This document shows positions 17,404 through 26,620 of a DNA stretch of 64,000 nucleotides, piece by piece (positions within the stretch are counted from its first letter, which is position 1; each line of letters starts with the position of its first letter). The notes under the pieces were generated by a model. It did not search any database. It saw nothing but the letters and a program-made list of their open reading frames with translations, and was not told where the DNA came from. Origin of the DNA: Pseudoalteromonas phenolica (GTDB lineage Bacteria > Pseudomonadota > Gammaproteobacteria > Enterobacterales > Alteromonadaceae); NCBI RefSeq assembly GCF_005876835.1, contig NZ_PPSW01000030.1, positions 1-64,000 on the forward strand, written 5' to 3'. Position numbers and translations under genes: made by a program.

Positions 17404-18360
17404 ATGTATTTCAGAGTCTTACTTATACTTTTTTGCATATTTCTATTGGGCTGTACTGAGCAAGCCCAAACACCATTGAGGATAGGAACCAATACTTGGC
17501 CTGGCTATGAGCCTTTATATGTTACTCAAAAGAAATATCCAGAATTTCAAACACAGATAAAGTTTGTAGAGTACAGGAACGCTTCTCAGGTACTTAACGG
17601 GATAATAAATAACTCGATTGATGTCGCTGCCGTGACACTTGATGAAGCGGTAAAAATTAAAACCTTAGGTTACGATATCCAAGTAGTTTGGGTTATTGAT
17701 GAGTCATTTGGTGCTGATGCGTTAATGTCACTGCACTATGATTCTATTTTAGAGCTTAAAGGAAAGAAAATCGGTGTAGAAACCTCAGCACTGGGGGCCT
17801 ACTTTTTAAAACGATTTTTAGAAATAAACCAATTAAAAAAATCAGACTTTGAAATTGTTAATTTAGAAGTAAACCGCCATTATTCTGCTGTGATTGAAGA
17901 GCAAGTTGATGCTGTTCTCACCTTTGATCCCGTAAAAAGTAAACTACTTGCAGCAGGGGCTGCAAACCTATTTGATAGCACCCAGATCCCAGGTGAAATT
18001 GTAGATGTTTTAATTGTTAATCGATATGACTTCAATGCTAATCAGCAAGCTGTATTAAGCGCTTTTTTAGCTGCTAATTCAAAAACAGTGGCCGCAATAA
18101 ATCACAATATTACGCCTTACTTTCATTCTTTAAATAATAGACTTAACTTACCAGAAGCACAGTTTTATGCGTCTTACCAACAATTGCATTTATTTGAACT
18201 AGATAAAGTAACAGACTGGTATGCCCAAGTTGATACTCAAAAGCAGCTCGTTAAACGATTTTCTTCGGTATTGAAAGAAGAGCAGATAACCTCACAAGAT
18301 TGCGACTGTGATGATTTAATCAGTTCGGTAATTTTAGACATGGTACGAAATGAAAAGTAA
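17404..18360 (+). CDS. periplasmic-binding lipoprotein, NMT1/SsuA-like
   Basis: 318 residues from the ATG at 17404, which directly starts a lipoprotein signal MYFRVLLILFCIFLLGC (lipobox LLGC). The mature part begins LRIGTNTWPGYEPLYV, the typical opening of the nitrate/taurine/thiamine-precursor binding proteins, followed by VDVAAVTLDEAVKI-like ligand-site and LKGKKIGVETSALGAYFLKR hinge motifs. A normal transporter would have a permease and an ATPase beside it. None is present; the next gene, overlapping by 11 bases, encodes a membrane PAS-GGDEF-EAL protein. I infer that it is a ligand-sensing subunit of that signalling protein rather than a transport component. Confidence 0.8.
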   Translation: MYFRVLLILFCIFLLGCTEQAQTPLRIGTNTWPGYEPLYVTQKKYPEFQTQIKFVEYRNASQVLNGIINNSIDVAAVTLDEAVKIKTLGYDIQVVWVIDESFGADALMSLHYDSILELKGKKIGVETSALGAYFLKRFLEINQLKKSDFEIVNLEVNRHYSAVIEEQVDAVLTFDPVKSKLLAAGAANLFDSTQIPGEIVDVLIVNRYDFNANQQAVLSAFLAANSKTVAAINHNITPYFHSLNNRLNLPEAQFYASYQQLHLFELDKVTDWYAQVDTQKQLVKRFSSVLKEEQITSQDCDCDDLISSVILDMVRNEK

Positions 18361-20713
18361 GCTTCTCATATATGTTGTATTGATTATTACAGCAGTATTA
18401 ATCTGTATATTTCTGGCCTATCAATTGATTATTAAACAGAGTTTAGTTGACAGCATTGCTGAAGATAATTTGGCTCGTTTAAGTTTTAGTGCAGAGATAC
18501 TTGCTTACAATTTTAGTCATAATGACATTGAGCAAAGCAAGAACTGGCTCACATTAAAAAGTGAACTAAGAGATGTAGAAAGAGTCATTCTAGTCAACGC
18601 GAATAAAGTTGTGGTGGCATCTAATCAAATTGCTGATGAGGGCAAGCCATTACTGGAAATAGATGCAAATATCTTTAATTTTGTCTCCTCAGATTCGCGA
18701 TTAGATATGGATGAAAATTTGTTGCAGCTAGTTCAGCCTATTTATGAATTGGGTTCCAATAAAGCGAGTCATTATCTTTATCTTAAACGTGACATCAGCA
18801 ACAAGCTTGAGCAGTTGCAACGACAAGTATTCTACTTGTCAGTGATGTTAATCAGTCTATTTTTATTTTTCTTTTTTCTATATTTAAAAGTTAAAAGGCA
18901 AGAGCTCAAAAGGACCATCTTTGAGATCCAAGGAGTCATTACGCAATTTAATGATGGGGCGCATAGCGCTAGGGTTACCGAAAATAAGCAAAGTGACTTT
19001 TTCCCACTGCAATGTACTTTAAATGACTCTTTTGCATTAAATGAATACTTGCAAAGCTACTTAAATGCGCAGGCACAATTCTCCGAATTGGTGAATGGTT
19101 TGGTAACTGATGCCATTGTAGAAACAGATGCGCAAGGCATGATCACCCATGTTAATAAAACCGCAGTTACCATGTTTGGTTATAGTCATGAGACTGAACT
19201 ATTGGGTAGTAATGTCATTGTATTAATACCGACACAATATCAGCGCAAACACAGCCAAAGCATGATGAATCACTCTGGTAAGAAGCACATGGAGCAAGTG
19301 CTCAACACGATCCGAAATGTGGCAGCGGTTAAAAAAAATGGCGAAGCTTTCCCTGTAGAAATTGTTATTTCACAATATAAAGTCAATGAACAGCAGCGAT
19401 ATATTGCCTTTGTCAGAGACTTTAGTGATGTTGCAAAATATGAGCAATCTATAAAAAAACTCGCGTATTTTGATTCATTAACTGAGCTCCAGAATTTAAA
19501 TGGCGTTATTCATCAATTAAAAGCGATCAAATTACCTATGCAACTATCAGTGATTGAGCTTGAAGGGCTGCAAGATTTAAATGACGTTTATGGCCCAAAA
19601 GTCGGCGACCAATATATTTGTGCTTTTGCCAACGCGCTAACAGAGCTTCCTCTACAGGGCATAATAGCTGCTCGAGTGCGCTCTAGCCGGTTTATCGTGC
19701 TTCATCAAAGCTCACTTAAAGAAGAGAGTAAGCAGTTTCATAAGCTAAACAAAAAAGAAGTCGAATTAGATGACTTTTATGTGAAGCTAAAATTTGTTCG
19801 TTGTACTGCCAAGCTTTTAAGTAGTGAAAGTCTCAGTGATTTACTGGGTCAATGTGATTTGGCTTTACGGGATCTAGGTAATAGAAGTTATGGCTCTGTT
19901 GTTAAGATTGATGTGGACTTTTTGGAAGAGTTGAAATATCAGGCTTGGCTCAAGCAAGCGCTTGAAAAAGCGATAGAAGAACAAGACCTATACTTTGATT
20001 ACCAGCCAAAGTTCGATACAAAAACGTTAAAACCTTGTGCCGCTGAGGCACTTATAAGATGGCAATGTGAAGGTGAGGTGATTTCTCCTGGGGTGTTTAT
20101 CACCTTGGCAGAGAAAAAAGGCATGATGCCTCAGTTAGACAGGTATGTGATCAGAACTGTATGTAAGCAGATCCGTCAATGGCTTGATATGGGGTTAGAA
20201 GTCTTGCCAATCTCAATCAATCTATCGGCAAGGCATTTGTTTGAGCAAGAAACTATCGCTGTTATTTTTGAGCACGTTGGGGAGTTTGATATTCCACCAC
20301 ATATGCTTGAAGTAGAAGTCACCGAGTATGGTTTGATAAAAGATTATAAAAAAACAGCCATTAATATGATGCGTTTAGAGAAAGCAGGTATTTCAGTGGC
20401 CATTGATGACTATGGTACTGGGCATGCAAATTTAGAAACCGTGTTATCACTGCCCATTAAGCACTTAAAAATAGATCAAAGTTTTATTCGTTTAGGTATG
20501 AAGTCAGTAAAAGGGCAGGCAATTCTAGAAAATATTATCTCGTTAGCTAAGTCGTTAAAAGTGGTTACCACCGCTGAAGGTGTTGAAACACAAGAGCAGC
20601 TAGACTACCTGAAAAATGCGAAATGTGACGCAATTCAAGGCTATTTGTTATCAAAACCTATGAAGTTAAAAGATTTTGAATCCTTGATGAAGGAGTCAAA
20701 TAAAGCAGTGTAA
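18350..20713 (+). CDS. membrane c-di-GMP phosphodiesterase, PAS-GGDEF(degenerate)-EAL
   Basis: 787 residues. Transmembrane segments at about 5-27 and 159-180 enclose a periplasmic sensor domain of about 130 residues. A PAS domain follows at about 245-360 (VTDAIVETDAQGMITHVNK). The GGDEF domain spans about 370-520, with its signature site replaced by RSSRF (444-448), so it is surely not a cyclase. The EAL domain spans about 535-780 with E566-A-L, SINLSARHL, EVTEYGL, DDYGTGHANLE, LKIDQSFIR and AEGVETQEQL all present, so it should hydrolyse c-di-GMP. Its start codon lies inside the end of the binding-protein gene, meaning translational coupling and probably a two-component receptor unit. Confidence 0.88.
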   Translation: MKSKLLIYVVLIITAVLICIFLAYQLIIKQSLVDSIAEDNLARLSFSAEILAYNFSHNDIEQSKNWLTLKSELRDVERVILVNANKVVVASNQIADEGKPLLEIDANIFNFVSSDSRLDMDENLLQLVQPIYELGSNKASHYLYLKRDISNKLEQLQRQVFYLSVMLISLFLFFFFLYLKVKRQELKRTIFEIQGVITQFNDGAHSARVTENKQSDFFPLQCTLNDSFALNEYLQSYLNAQAQFSELVNGLVTDAIVETDAQGMITHVNKTAVTMFGYSHETELLGSNVIVLIPTQYQRKHSQSMMNHSGKKHMEQVLNTIRNVAAVKKNGEAFPVEIVISQYKVNEQQRYIAFVRDFSDVAKYEQSIKKLAYFDSLTELQNLNGVIHQLKAIKLPMQLSVIELEGLQDLNDVYGPKVGDQYICAFANALTELPLQGIIAARVRSSRFIVLHQSSLKEESKQFHKLNKKEVELDDFYVKLKFVRCTAKLLSSESLSDLLGQCDLALRDLGNRSYGSVVKIDVDFLEELKYQAWLKQALEKAIEEQDLYFDYQPKFDTKTLKPCAAEALIRWQCEGEVISPGVFITLAEKKGMMPQLDRYVIRTVCKQIRQWLDMGLEVLPISINLSARHLFEQETIAVIFEHVGEFDIPPHMLEVEVTEYGLIKDYKKTAINMMRLEKAGISVAIDDYGTGHANLETVLSLPIKHLKIDQSFIRLGMKSVKGQAILENIISLAKSLKVVTTAEGVETQEQLDYLKNAKCDAIQGYLLSKPMKLKDFESLMKESNKAV

Positions 20714-20736
20714 AGAAACTATCGTTTCCTTACACT
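20707..20736. terminator. hairpin between convergent genes
   Basis: A 13-base imperfect stem (20707-20719 with 20724-20736) and a 4-base loop overlap the stop codon of the EAL gene and end just before the stop of the minus-strand gene. There is no clear T run. Confidence 0.5.
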
Positions 20737-21267
20737 TCAATGAAATAATCGTTGGCTGATTTGTTGTTCATTTAGTTTAAATATATGCTTCAGATTACTA
20801 CTCTTATTTGATGCTGTGACTATTAATTCTTTGCTTTTTTCGGTATCGCCAAATAAAGATGCATTCAACGTTGTGTTATTTGATAATGGTGATAAGAACT
20901 TACCAATCACCACTATCTGTTCTACGGTGTTTTGTTCCTTTGTATGGCTTTTCTGCGGCGCTAACAATGCGCCACTCAAATACGTTTTTTTAGTTTCTTC
21001 TGTTAAATAAATCGATTTGGTGATAAGTGAAATGATCTCTTGTTGTCGCCTTTTTATTTCATTGATAGTTAATTGCTTATCTTTATTTTCGTCAAATTCT
21101 AAGAATGCGGAAGCAGGCAAAGAAAGCACTAAATAGCCCCCTGTATTATCAAAATTAAGCGTGCCTTTATGCGGTGCCATTAAATGTGCATGACTAGTCG
21201 TACTGAAAATAAGGCTTAAAAGCCAAGTAAAAAAGACCGTGGTGCTTAAATGATTTATTCTATTCAT
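20737..21267 (-). CDS. secreted EF-hand protein
   Basis: 176 residues with a signal peptide ending in SHA-HLMAPH. Around residue 58 a single canonical EF-hand loop, D-E-N-K-D-K-Q-L-T-I-N-E, has calcium ligands at the right spacing. The rest (KLNEQQISQRL, YLSGALLAPQ) is not recognised. The gene follows the YHYH lipoprotein by 16 bases with AAGGAGAG in between, so the two form an operon and may work together at the cell surface. The function is unknown. Confidence 0.72.
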   Translation of the reverse strand: MNRINHLSTTVFFTWLLSLIFSTTSHAHLMAPHKGTLNFDNTGGYLVLSLPASAFLEFDENKDKQLTINEIKRRQQEIISLITKSIYLTEETKKTYLSGALLAPQKSHTKEQNTVEQIVVIGKFLSPLSNNTTLNASLFGDTEKSKELIVTASNKSSNLKHIFKLNEQQISQRLFH

Positions 21268-21283
21268 AGCTTGCTCTCCTTAA

Positions 21284-22342
21284 CTAAAGTATGCCTTTTA
21301 CACAGCGTTGAAAATACGGGTAAGAATCGGTGGCGTAGTAATGATAAATACCTTCAGGGAATTCAGGCGTTACACCAAAACGGCCATTACATTCGTCTAA
21401 ATCTCCAGACCCTGCTACATATTGCCAGTCTTCGGTAAAAGTGCCCAATGGGTACACTTCAACAGATGGGCGACTGGCACTGATATTTTCAACCAACTGA
21501 TAGCTGCTTGTGATTACTTTTATTGGCGAATTAGCATTGCCAGCTTCGCTAAAACCATATCGTGCGTAGATAGGAAAGCCGTCAGCCGCCCAGCCAATTA
21601 AAGTCATAGTTGTATTATTGCCGCCTCTGAGCGTTATAAATCCTTCCGGCATACCATGATAATGATAGGCACCACCTGGTTGCACATGGGCGTTATTGTC
21701 GTCAGTGCCGAAGTTGAAACTGGTTTGTCCCAGGGCTTCTATATGCCAATTCCCCTCATTGCCAATTAGATTACAGTTATTACCAGAATCATCACAGGTG
21801 CCAGCAGTATTGGCGTCAATTTTTACGCCATTTAAAACATAGCCAGTTGCACCGCGAGGGCCACCTAAGGTACTTGCCGATGTGCTTTCACTGGGGGTAA
21901 GTGTGTAAATGGTAGAGACGTTTTGCTCGCTGAGTTCATTGGGGTTATTAGCATTGGGGAATTGCCCGGTAGCATGATCCGGTAGGCCATTAGCCGTTAG
22001 TGTTCGATTACTGCCATCACATGACCACTGCGCGTTGCTGGTGGCTTGGACAGAAGCTGAATCATTGTATTCATTGTAATAATAATCACATAGTACGCCG
22101 TTGGTAGAGCCATTTATAGACGCAGCACCATTGTCTGTGCCGTTATTGGAAGAAGTGCTGTTGTCAGAGTCTGTAGAGCTATTAGAGTCACCTTGTGTAG
22201 AGTTACTACTCGTGTCGTCACTAGCTGATGAGTTGTCAGCTATGATTTCATTATTGCTGTCAGAACTACCGCAACCAAATAGTGTGAAAGTAGTTGCGAA
22301 TAGAAGGAGATACTTAGGTGTTATGAGATTGGTCAGTTTCAT
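21284..22342 (-). CDS. YHYH-domain lipoprotein
   Basis: 352 residues from the ATG at 22342, which has AGGAG eight bases upstream; a GTG nine bases earlier overlaps that Shine-Dalgarno. The lipobox is TLFGC. A low-complexity S/N/D/T/G linker spans residues about 25-80, then comes the YHYH domain: AYHYHGMPEGF, IGWAADGFPIYARYG and DLDECNGRFGVTPEFPEGIYHYYAT, the conserved histidine and tyrosine blocks of the family. YHYH proteins are secreted and their role is not established. The histidines and the DLDECNGR segment suggest metal binding. It is the first gene of an operon with the EF-hand protein. Confidence 0.85.
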   Translation of the reverse strand: MKLTNLITPKYLLLFATTFTLFGCGSSDSNNEIIADNSSASDDTSSNSTQGDSNSSTDSDNSTSSNNGTDNGAASINGSTNGVLCDYYYNEYNDSASVQATSNAQWSCDGSNRTLTANGLPDHATGQFPNANNPNELSEQNVSTIYTLTPSESTSASTLGGPRGATGYVLNGVKIDANTAGTCDDSGNNCNLIGNEGNWHIEALGQTSFNFGTDDNNAHVQPGGAYHYHGMPEGFITLRGGNNTTMTLIGWAADGFPIYARYGFSEAGNANSPIKVITSSYQLVENISASRPSVEVYPLGTFTEDWQYVAGSGDLDECNGRFGVTPEFPEGIYHYYATDSYPYFQRCVKGIL

Positions 22343-22422
22343 CACAATCACTCCTATTAGTAAAGCTTTAATTGGATTATGAATTAACTGTAGGTTTCAA
22401 TTGTGCAGCAAATGTGCACAAA

Positions 22423-22455
22423 GTGTCAGCCTTTTGCAAAGCCATAGACTGACAC
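22423..22455 (-). terminator. possible terminator after the FAD oxidase gene
   Basis: A gtgtcag / ctgacac stem with a 19-base loop that contains a smaller stem, just beyond the stop of the minus-strand oxidase gene. There is no good T run, so this is tentative. Confidence 0.35.
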
Positions 22456-22468
22456 AAGAATTTATATG

Positions 22469-23806
22469 CTAACCAAGCTTATCTTTTAATTGAGCGTATT
22501 GATAATATCCCCATTGCCCAAATCGTCTAAGACTAGGAAAGGGTAAATAAGGCAGTGGTGTTCGATATAAAGGTAAGTTTGGTACTGTGACTCCCGCGAT
22601 TTGTTGTGCCAGTCGATATGCGGCTTGTGCACTAAAAGAGACGCCTGCACCACAATACCCAAGCGTATAGCCAATATTTCCTTGCACAGTGACGTGAGGC
22701 ATATCATCGAGCGCAGCCGCGATATAACCATGCCAATAATAGTCGTGACTGATATTACTGAGGGTTGGGAAGCAATCAGCGAGGCCTTTCTTTAGATTAT
22801 TTAAATAGGTTGGCTTATTTTGGTCTTTGGCAAAAATTGCACCACGGCCGCCAAACAATAAGCGATTATCGGGTAATAAACGGTAATAGTATTTTAAGGT
22901 GCGCGTATCCATCGTCACTTGGTGGGTTTTTAGCCCTGAGCTTTGAAGTTGGTCTTGAGTAAGTGGGTTTGTCACCATTATGCTACTGAGAATAGGTAGA
23001 TAGCGGTTATTAATAACTGGCGAAGTTACCTTACTGTTATAGGCGTTCCCGGAGATCACCAACTTTTTGGCTTGGATATTAAAGCCATTGGCTTTAAGGG
23101 TCACATGGCTACCTGTTTCATTAATATTGCTTGCGAGTGTATGCTCATATATTTTAACGCCAGCCTCCATGGCCATTTTTTTATAACCCAGCACAAGCTT
23201 AAGCGGGTGAATACCAAAGCCATCGGGTAAACGCATCGCGCCATAGGCTTGATGGTTATTCATGTAACCTGTTTTTAATTCTTCAACTGACACAAACTCG
23301 GCATCACTTGAAAGGTGTTTTTGTAAGAACTCTGCTTGCGCTTTAAGACCCGCGAAGGCCTGCTGATTATGCGCTATTTTTAGATAGCCTTTTGGTTGCG
23401 GGTCACAGGCTATCTGTTGGCTTTTAATCAGATCTTCAACCCGTTGTACCGCTTCTGTAAATTCGCCATAAATGCTTTGGCAAACATCCATGCCCCATTT
23501 GTTTGCCATTTGCGGATAACTTAAACGGCCTGAGCCTTTTAATACAAACCCCGCATTGCGTGCGCTGGCACCAAAACCAACTTGATTCGCTTCAAGCAAT
23601 ATACACTCTTGTTGATGCTCAGTTGCTAAGTAATAGGCGGTAAGTAAACCGCTAAAACCGCCGCCAATGATGACGACATCGCAATTTGTGTCAGACGTTA
23701 AAGTAGGTAGTAAGTTAGGCAATGATTGGGTGCTGGCCCAATAACTTGGAGCGAAAGCTTGGTTTTGGCAGTGTTGTGCGCTAATAGGGTCGTAATATTT
23801 ACTCAT
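22469..23806 (-). CDS. FAD-dependent amine/amino-acid oxidase (PuuB-like)
   Basis: 445 residues of the D-amino-acid-oxidase fold. The dinucleotide-binding motif is VVIIGGGFSGLLTAYYLA near residue 45, followed by LLEANQVGFGASARNAGFV, the motif shared with gamma-glutamylputrescine oxidase. Further blocks are GFGIHPLKLVLGY, KLVISGNAYN, YYYRLLPDNRLLFGGRGAIF and the C-terminal GYTLGYCGAGVSFSAQAAYRLAQQIAG. The overall pattern follows E. coli PuuB, but no other putrescine-pathway gene is nearby, so the substrate is open. It is a cytoplasmic flavoenzyme and is monocistronic. Confidence 0.8.
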   Translation of the reverse strand: MSKYYDPISAQHCQNQAFAPSYWASTQSLPNLLPTLTSDTNCDVVIIGGGFSGLLTAYYLATEHQQECILLEANQVGFGASARNAGFVLKGSGRLSYPQMANKWGMDVCQSIYGEFTEAVQRVEDLIKSQQIACDPQPKGYLKIAHNQQAFAGLKAQAEFLQKHLSSDAEFVSVEELKTGYMNNHQAYGAMRLPDGFGIHPLKLVLGYKKMAMEAGVKIYEHTLASNINETGSHVTLKANGFNIQAKKLVISGNAYNSKVTSPVINNRYLPILSSIMVTNPLTQDQLQSSGLKTHQVTMDTRTLKYYYRLLPDNRLLFGGRGAIFAKDQNKPTYLNNLKKGLADCFPTLSNISHDYYWHGYIAAALDDMPHVTVQGNIGYTLGYCGAGVSFSAQAAYRLAQQIAGVTVPNLPLYRTPLPYLPFPSLRRFGQWGYYQYAQLKDKLG

Positions 23807-23867
23807 GATTTATTGTTGTTTGAAGAATAAAAGCACTGAGCAGTGTATTACTTGAAAGAAGAGAAGT

Positions 23868-23891
23868 AAAAGGCCACAAATGTGGCCTTTA
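23868..23891 (-). terminator. terminator of the 23.9-kb lipoprotein gene
   Basis: The stem taaaggccaca / tgtggccttta lies seven bases beyond the stop codon on the minus strand, with A/T runs on both sides. Confidence 0.75.
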
Positions 23892-23898
23892 TAAATGC

Positions 23899-25206
23899 TT
23901 AGTCTAGTGCTGCATCTAAATCTATATATACGTAATTACTAAATTTATCTTTTGTAATGTGCTTACCTTGGGCTCTTTCTTCTAATAAAGCATCAACGCT
24001 TTTCTTATCGGTAGGATTGCCAGCATAACCATATAAAAAGATATCAAGCTGCTCAAGAGTTGCGTTGCCTGTAGGTTCTGGGAATACAGAGCCAAATGAT
24101 AGGTCAGGCACCTGTCCACTGATATAGCCTCTGATATTCATATCAAATCGTGTTTCGGCTGCATCATCAACTAAGAAGCTGAAATCAATTTCAGTATTTG
24201 TTAGGCGATCATCAACAGAACTAAAGTCATAGCTCAAGTCGCTGGCATTTGCAAAGGCCACAATATCGGCGCTGAGATCGGGTGATATGACAGGTAACTC
24301 AGTAAGTTCAAATGTGCCGTCATTTTTTATTCTACTTCGTGCTTGGCTTTGCATGCGAACGTTTACATCGCCCACATAGCTATCTTCGTCAAAATATTGT
24401 CTGTAAAAGTTATGCTCGGTTAATGTCGGGAAAATAAATACAGGTGTAAGTTGTTCAACTTGTCTAAATTGATAGAATTTAAATGCGTTTGTTTCTTCAA
24501 AATATCCTGCGGTCGTAATGTACTCTGTTCCTGCGCTGACTTGATGGTCTACCCAGACTCCTTGGTCGGTAAAGTCAGCATCAGTGAGCTTGATTGTTTT
24601 TGTATCTGTTGGTAAGGCTGTGATCGTTGCCTTGGCTTCATTTGAATCGTTTGCGACAACGGAGAAGTAAATGTCTTCATCAGTACATACTCTTACAGTG
24701 TCTGTAACAGGGCTAAAATAACCTGCATAGAGTGAGTAACCTGTTTGCGCATAAGAAAGTTCACTGGTGTCTAGTGTGTAAGTTTCACAGCCGCAATCAG
24801 ATTTGAGCTGATTAAAATAAAACTTACCCAAATCGGTTCTGTTTTCTATATCTAAAACGGTGCGAATTTTTTTATACTCACCGTCATCAAACGCAACTTC
24901 ATCACCTAATACTGAAACGTGTTTTGTGTCTTTTGGTATTTCACCAGAAAACATACCTTCAGCATTGGTTTTGGCTGTGCCTACAGGCTTACCTGCTTCG
25001 TTATGAAAAACGATATCGGTTGCATATGGCGTTTCTGTTTGGCAAGAGTATGTGTATGCCTGTAATGATATTTTTTGTAGTGGTGCTGTAACGCCACCGC
25101 TACCTGTGCCTTGAGATGGTTTATCATCACCAGATGAACCGCCGCCACACGCCGTTAAAGTAAGTGTTAATGCTGCCGCAAGAGGAGTGAGTAGATATTT
25201 TTTCAT
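23899..25206 (-). CDS. lipoprotein, unknown
   Basis: 435 residues. The lipoprotein signal has lipobox LTAC followed by the GGGSSGDD linker common in Alteromonadales surface lipoproteins. After the linker comes a region resembling a carboxypeptidase-regulatory beta sandwich (ATDIVFHNEAGKPVGTAKTNAEGMFSGEIP). Then follows DCGCETYTLDTS and a longer beta-rich part with no motif I recognise. It is probably an outer-membrane surface lipoprotein. It is transcribed alone. Confidence 0.65.
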   Translation of the reverse strand: MKKYLLTPLAAALTLTLTACGGGSSGDDKPSQGTGSGGVTAPLQKISLQAYTYSCQTETPYATDIVFHNEAGKPVGTAKTNAEGMFSGEIPKDTKHVSVLGDEVAFDDGEYKKIRTVLDIENRTDLGKFYFNQLKSDCGCETYTLDTSELSYAQTGYSLYAGYFSPVTDTVRVCTDEDIYFSVVANDSNEAKATITALPTDTKTIKLTDADFTDQGVWVDHQVSAGTEYITTAGYFEETNAFKFYQFRQVEQLTPVFIFPTLTEHNFYRQYFDEDSYVGDVNVRMQSQARSRIKNDGTFELTELPVISPDLSADIVAFANASDLSYDFSSVDDRLTNTEIDFSFLVDDAAETRFDMNIRGYISGQVPDLSFGSVFPEPTGNATLEQLDIFLYGYAGNPTDKKSVDALLEERAQGKHITKDKFSNYVYIDLDAALD

Positions 25207-25350
25207 TACTTATCTTACATTTTGTTTTTATTGAATAAATTATCTCACTTTTGCATGTTTGGTGAAAGAATGGTGAGAATTTGGAATGTGATGAAATGTA
25301 AACAATGAATGAAAAGGCTAGGTGTTGTGGAGGCAGATTTTGATAAGAAA

Positions 25351-25392
25351 AATAAGGTGCAGAGTAGAGACCTAGGCAAACTGCACCTTATT
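25351..25392 (-). terminator. terminator after the M9 protease gene
   Basis: A perfect 12-base stem (25351-25362 with 25381-25392) and an 18-base loop. Read on the minus strand it is followed by a T run. It lies about 70 bases past the stop codon. Confidence 0.75.
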
Positions 25393-25463
25393 GGATTGAC
25401 ACTTATAAAGTGTTACTTGGGTCAAAAGATGTTAACCAAGCTTAAGCAGGTAACTGCGTTAGC

Positions 25464-26426
25464 TTATTTGGTTGCGACCGTATCAAGCCAAGCATGAAAG
25501 TCAGCGTCCATGCTGGTACCCCAATTTTTTACGATTTTTTGATAGCGCGGGTAATCACCGCGGCGTACATGAAATAACATCTCTTCAACTTTATCGTGTT
25601 GTTTTTCCATCATGTAGCGCACAGCTAAATAGCCCCAGCGATAGATGCGGTCGGTATTCCAGTTCGCGCTGTTGTTATAAAACAATTCGCTCAGTTGATA
25701 GGTTTTCTCGCCGGCCAACGCAAGCGCTCGTGGGTTATTGTTCATGTGCGCAACATATTCACCTAGCCCTTCGCCCCACCAAATTAAATAAGGTGGCTCT
25801 GCAGCAGGTTCCGGGCAGTATTCCGGACCATAATGGTTATCATGAGGCGGTGCGCAGTAATCACCATAAGTATTAAAACGACCATCTAAATAGTGCACGA
25901 ACTCATGGTTTAAGTTCCATACCGTACCCTTTTTCAAATAGGCCACGTACTCGGCACTGTTGTCTTCTAAATGTGGTAAACCTTCGAGGTACATGCCGCC
26001 ATTATTAGACGGTACGTCAAAATGATCGGTGACATACCTTACGTAATCTTCACGACTGGCGTAAATATTGGCGCGCAACACATCATTGTTATCATGCAGC
26101 AGCGGTTTGCCACGCGTATTGAATAGAGAGTGAAAACGCTTTTCTGTTTCTAGCAGTAATTTACAAGAATCTTCAATGTTTTGCTGTGACATGGCTTGGA
26201 AGCGTAAGACCAAGTTATCAGCACAATAATGTTGATTTACAAGCACTTGGTTGATTTTCGCTTCATTGCGTTTCCAAGCTGGAATATAGACTTCACCTTC
26301 TTTAACGACATTGCCATATGCCAGTTTTACTTCACTGTAATCTACGACAGCGGCTGGTTGCTCTGTGGTTTGACAGCCTGCAAGCACGGCAAGCGATAGG
26401 ACCGCAGTTATTATTTTTGCTTTCAT
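25464..26426 (-). CDS. minimal M9 collagenase-like metalloprotease, lipoprotein
   Basis: 320 residues from the ATG at 26426, where a lipoprotein signal starts (MKAKIITAVLSLAVLAGC). The zinc-peptidase core is complete: H174-E-F-V-H178 in NLNHEFVHYLDGRFN, and a downstream glutamate E219 in WWGEGLGEY. Both are diagnostic of peptidase family M9 (Vibrio and Clostridium collagenases). Known collagenases have an activator domain and C-terminal PKD or binding domains and are roughly two to three times longer. This one is only the catalytic half with a lipid anchor, so it probably acts at the cell surface on peptides. Confidence 0.82.
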   Translation of the reverse strand: MKAKIITAVLSLAVLAGCQTTEQPAAVVDYSEVKLAYGNVVKEGEVYIPAWKRNEAKINQVLVNQHYCADNLVLRFQAMSQQNIEDSCKLLLETEKRFHSLFNTRGKPLLHDNNDVLRANIYASREDYVRYVTDHFDVPSNNGGMYLEGLPHLEDNSAEYVAYLKKGTVWNLNHEFVHYLDGRFNTYGDYCAPPHDNHYGPEYCPEPAAEPPYLIWWGEGLGEYVAHMNNNPRALALAGEKTYQLSELFYNNSANWNTDRIYRWGYLAVRYMMEKQHDKVEEMLFHVRRGDYPRYQKIVKNWGTSMDADFHAWLDTVATK

Positions 26427-26540
26427 TGCTTCAAGTATCCAAATGCTAAATGTGAATTTTGTATACATTATACTTATTTTGGTTCTGAATACAGCAAAGA
26501 AAGTCGATTATTTCGTTTTTTGTATTAATTCACATATTTA

Positions 26541-26575
26541 GAAACACAAAAAAGCCAACCGAAAAGGTTGGCTTG
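26541..26575 (-). terminator. terminator after the L-lactate dehydrogenase gene
   Basis: The stem aagccaacc / ggttggctt with loop gaaaa is followed on the minus strand by a T run. It is 46 bases beyond the stop codon. Confidence 0.88.
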
Positions 26576-26620
26576 AGTTTCATAATGCAAGTATGACAAC
26601 GTGTTATGAATTTTTTGAAA

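Noticed and set aside
18350-20713. Diguanylate cyclase activity of the GGDEF domain
   Set aside because: The active-site GGDEF is replaced by RSSRF; only the EAL part keeps its catalytic motifs.
25309-25497. Small gene before the M9 protease terminator
   Set aside because: The frame runs through the perfect 12-bp terminator stem and has no ribosome site.
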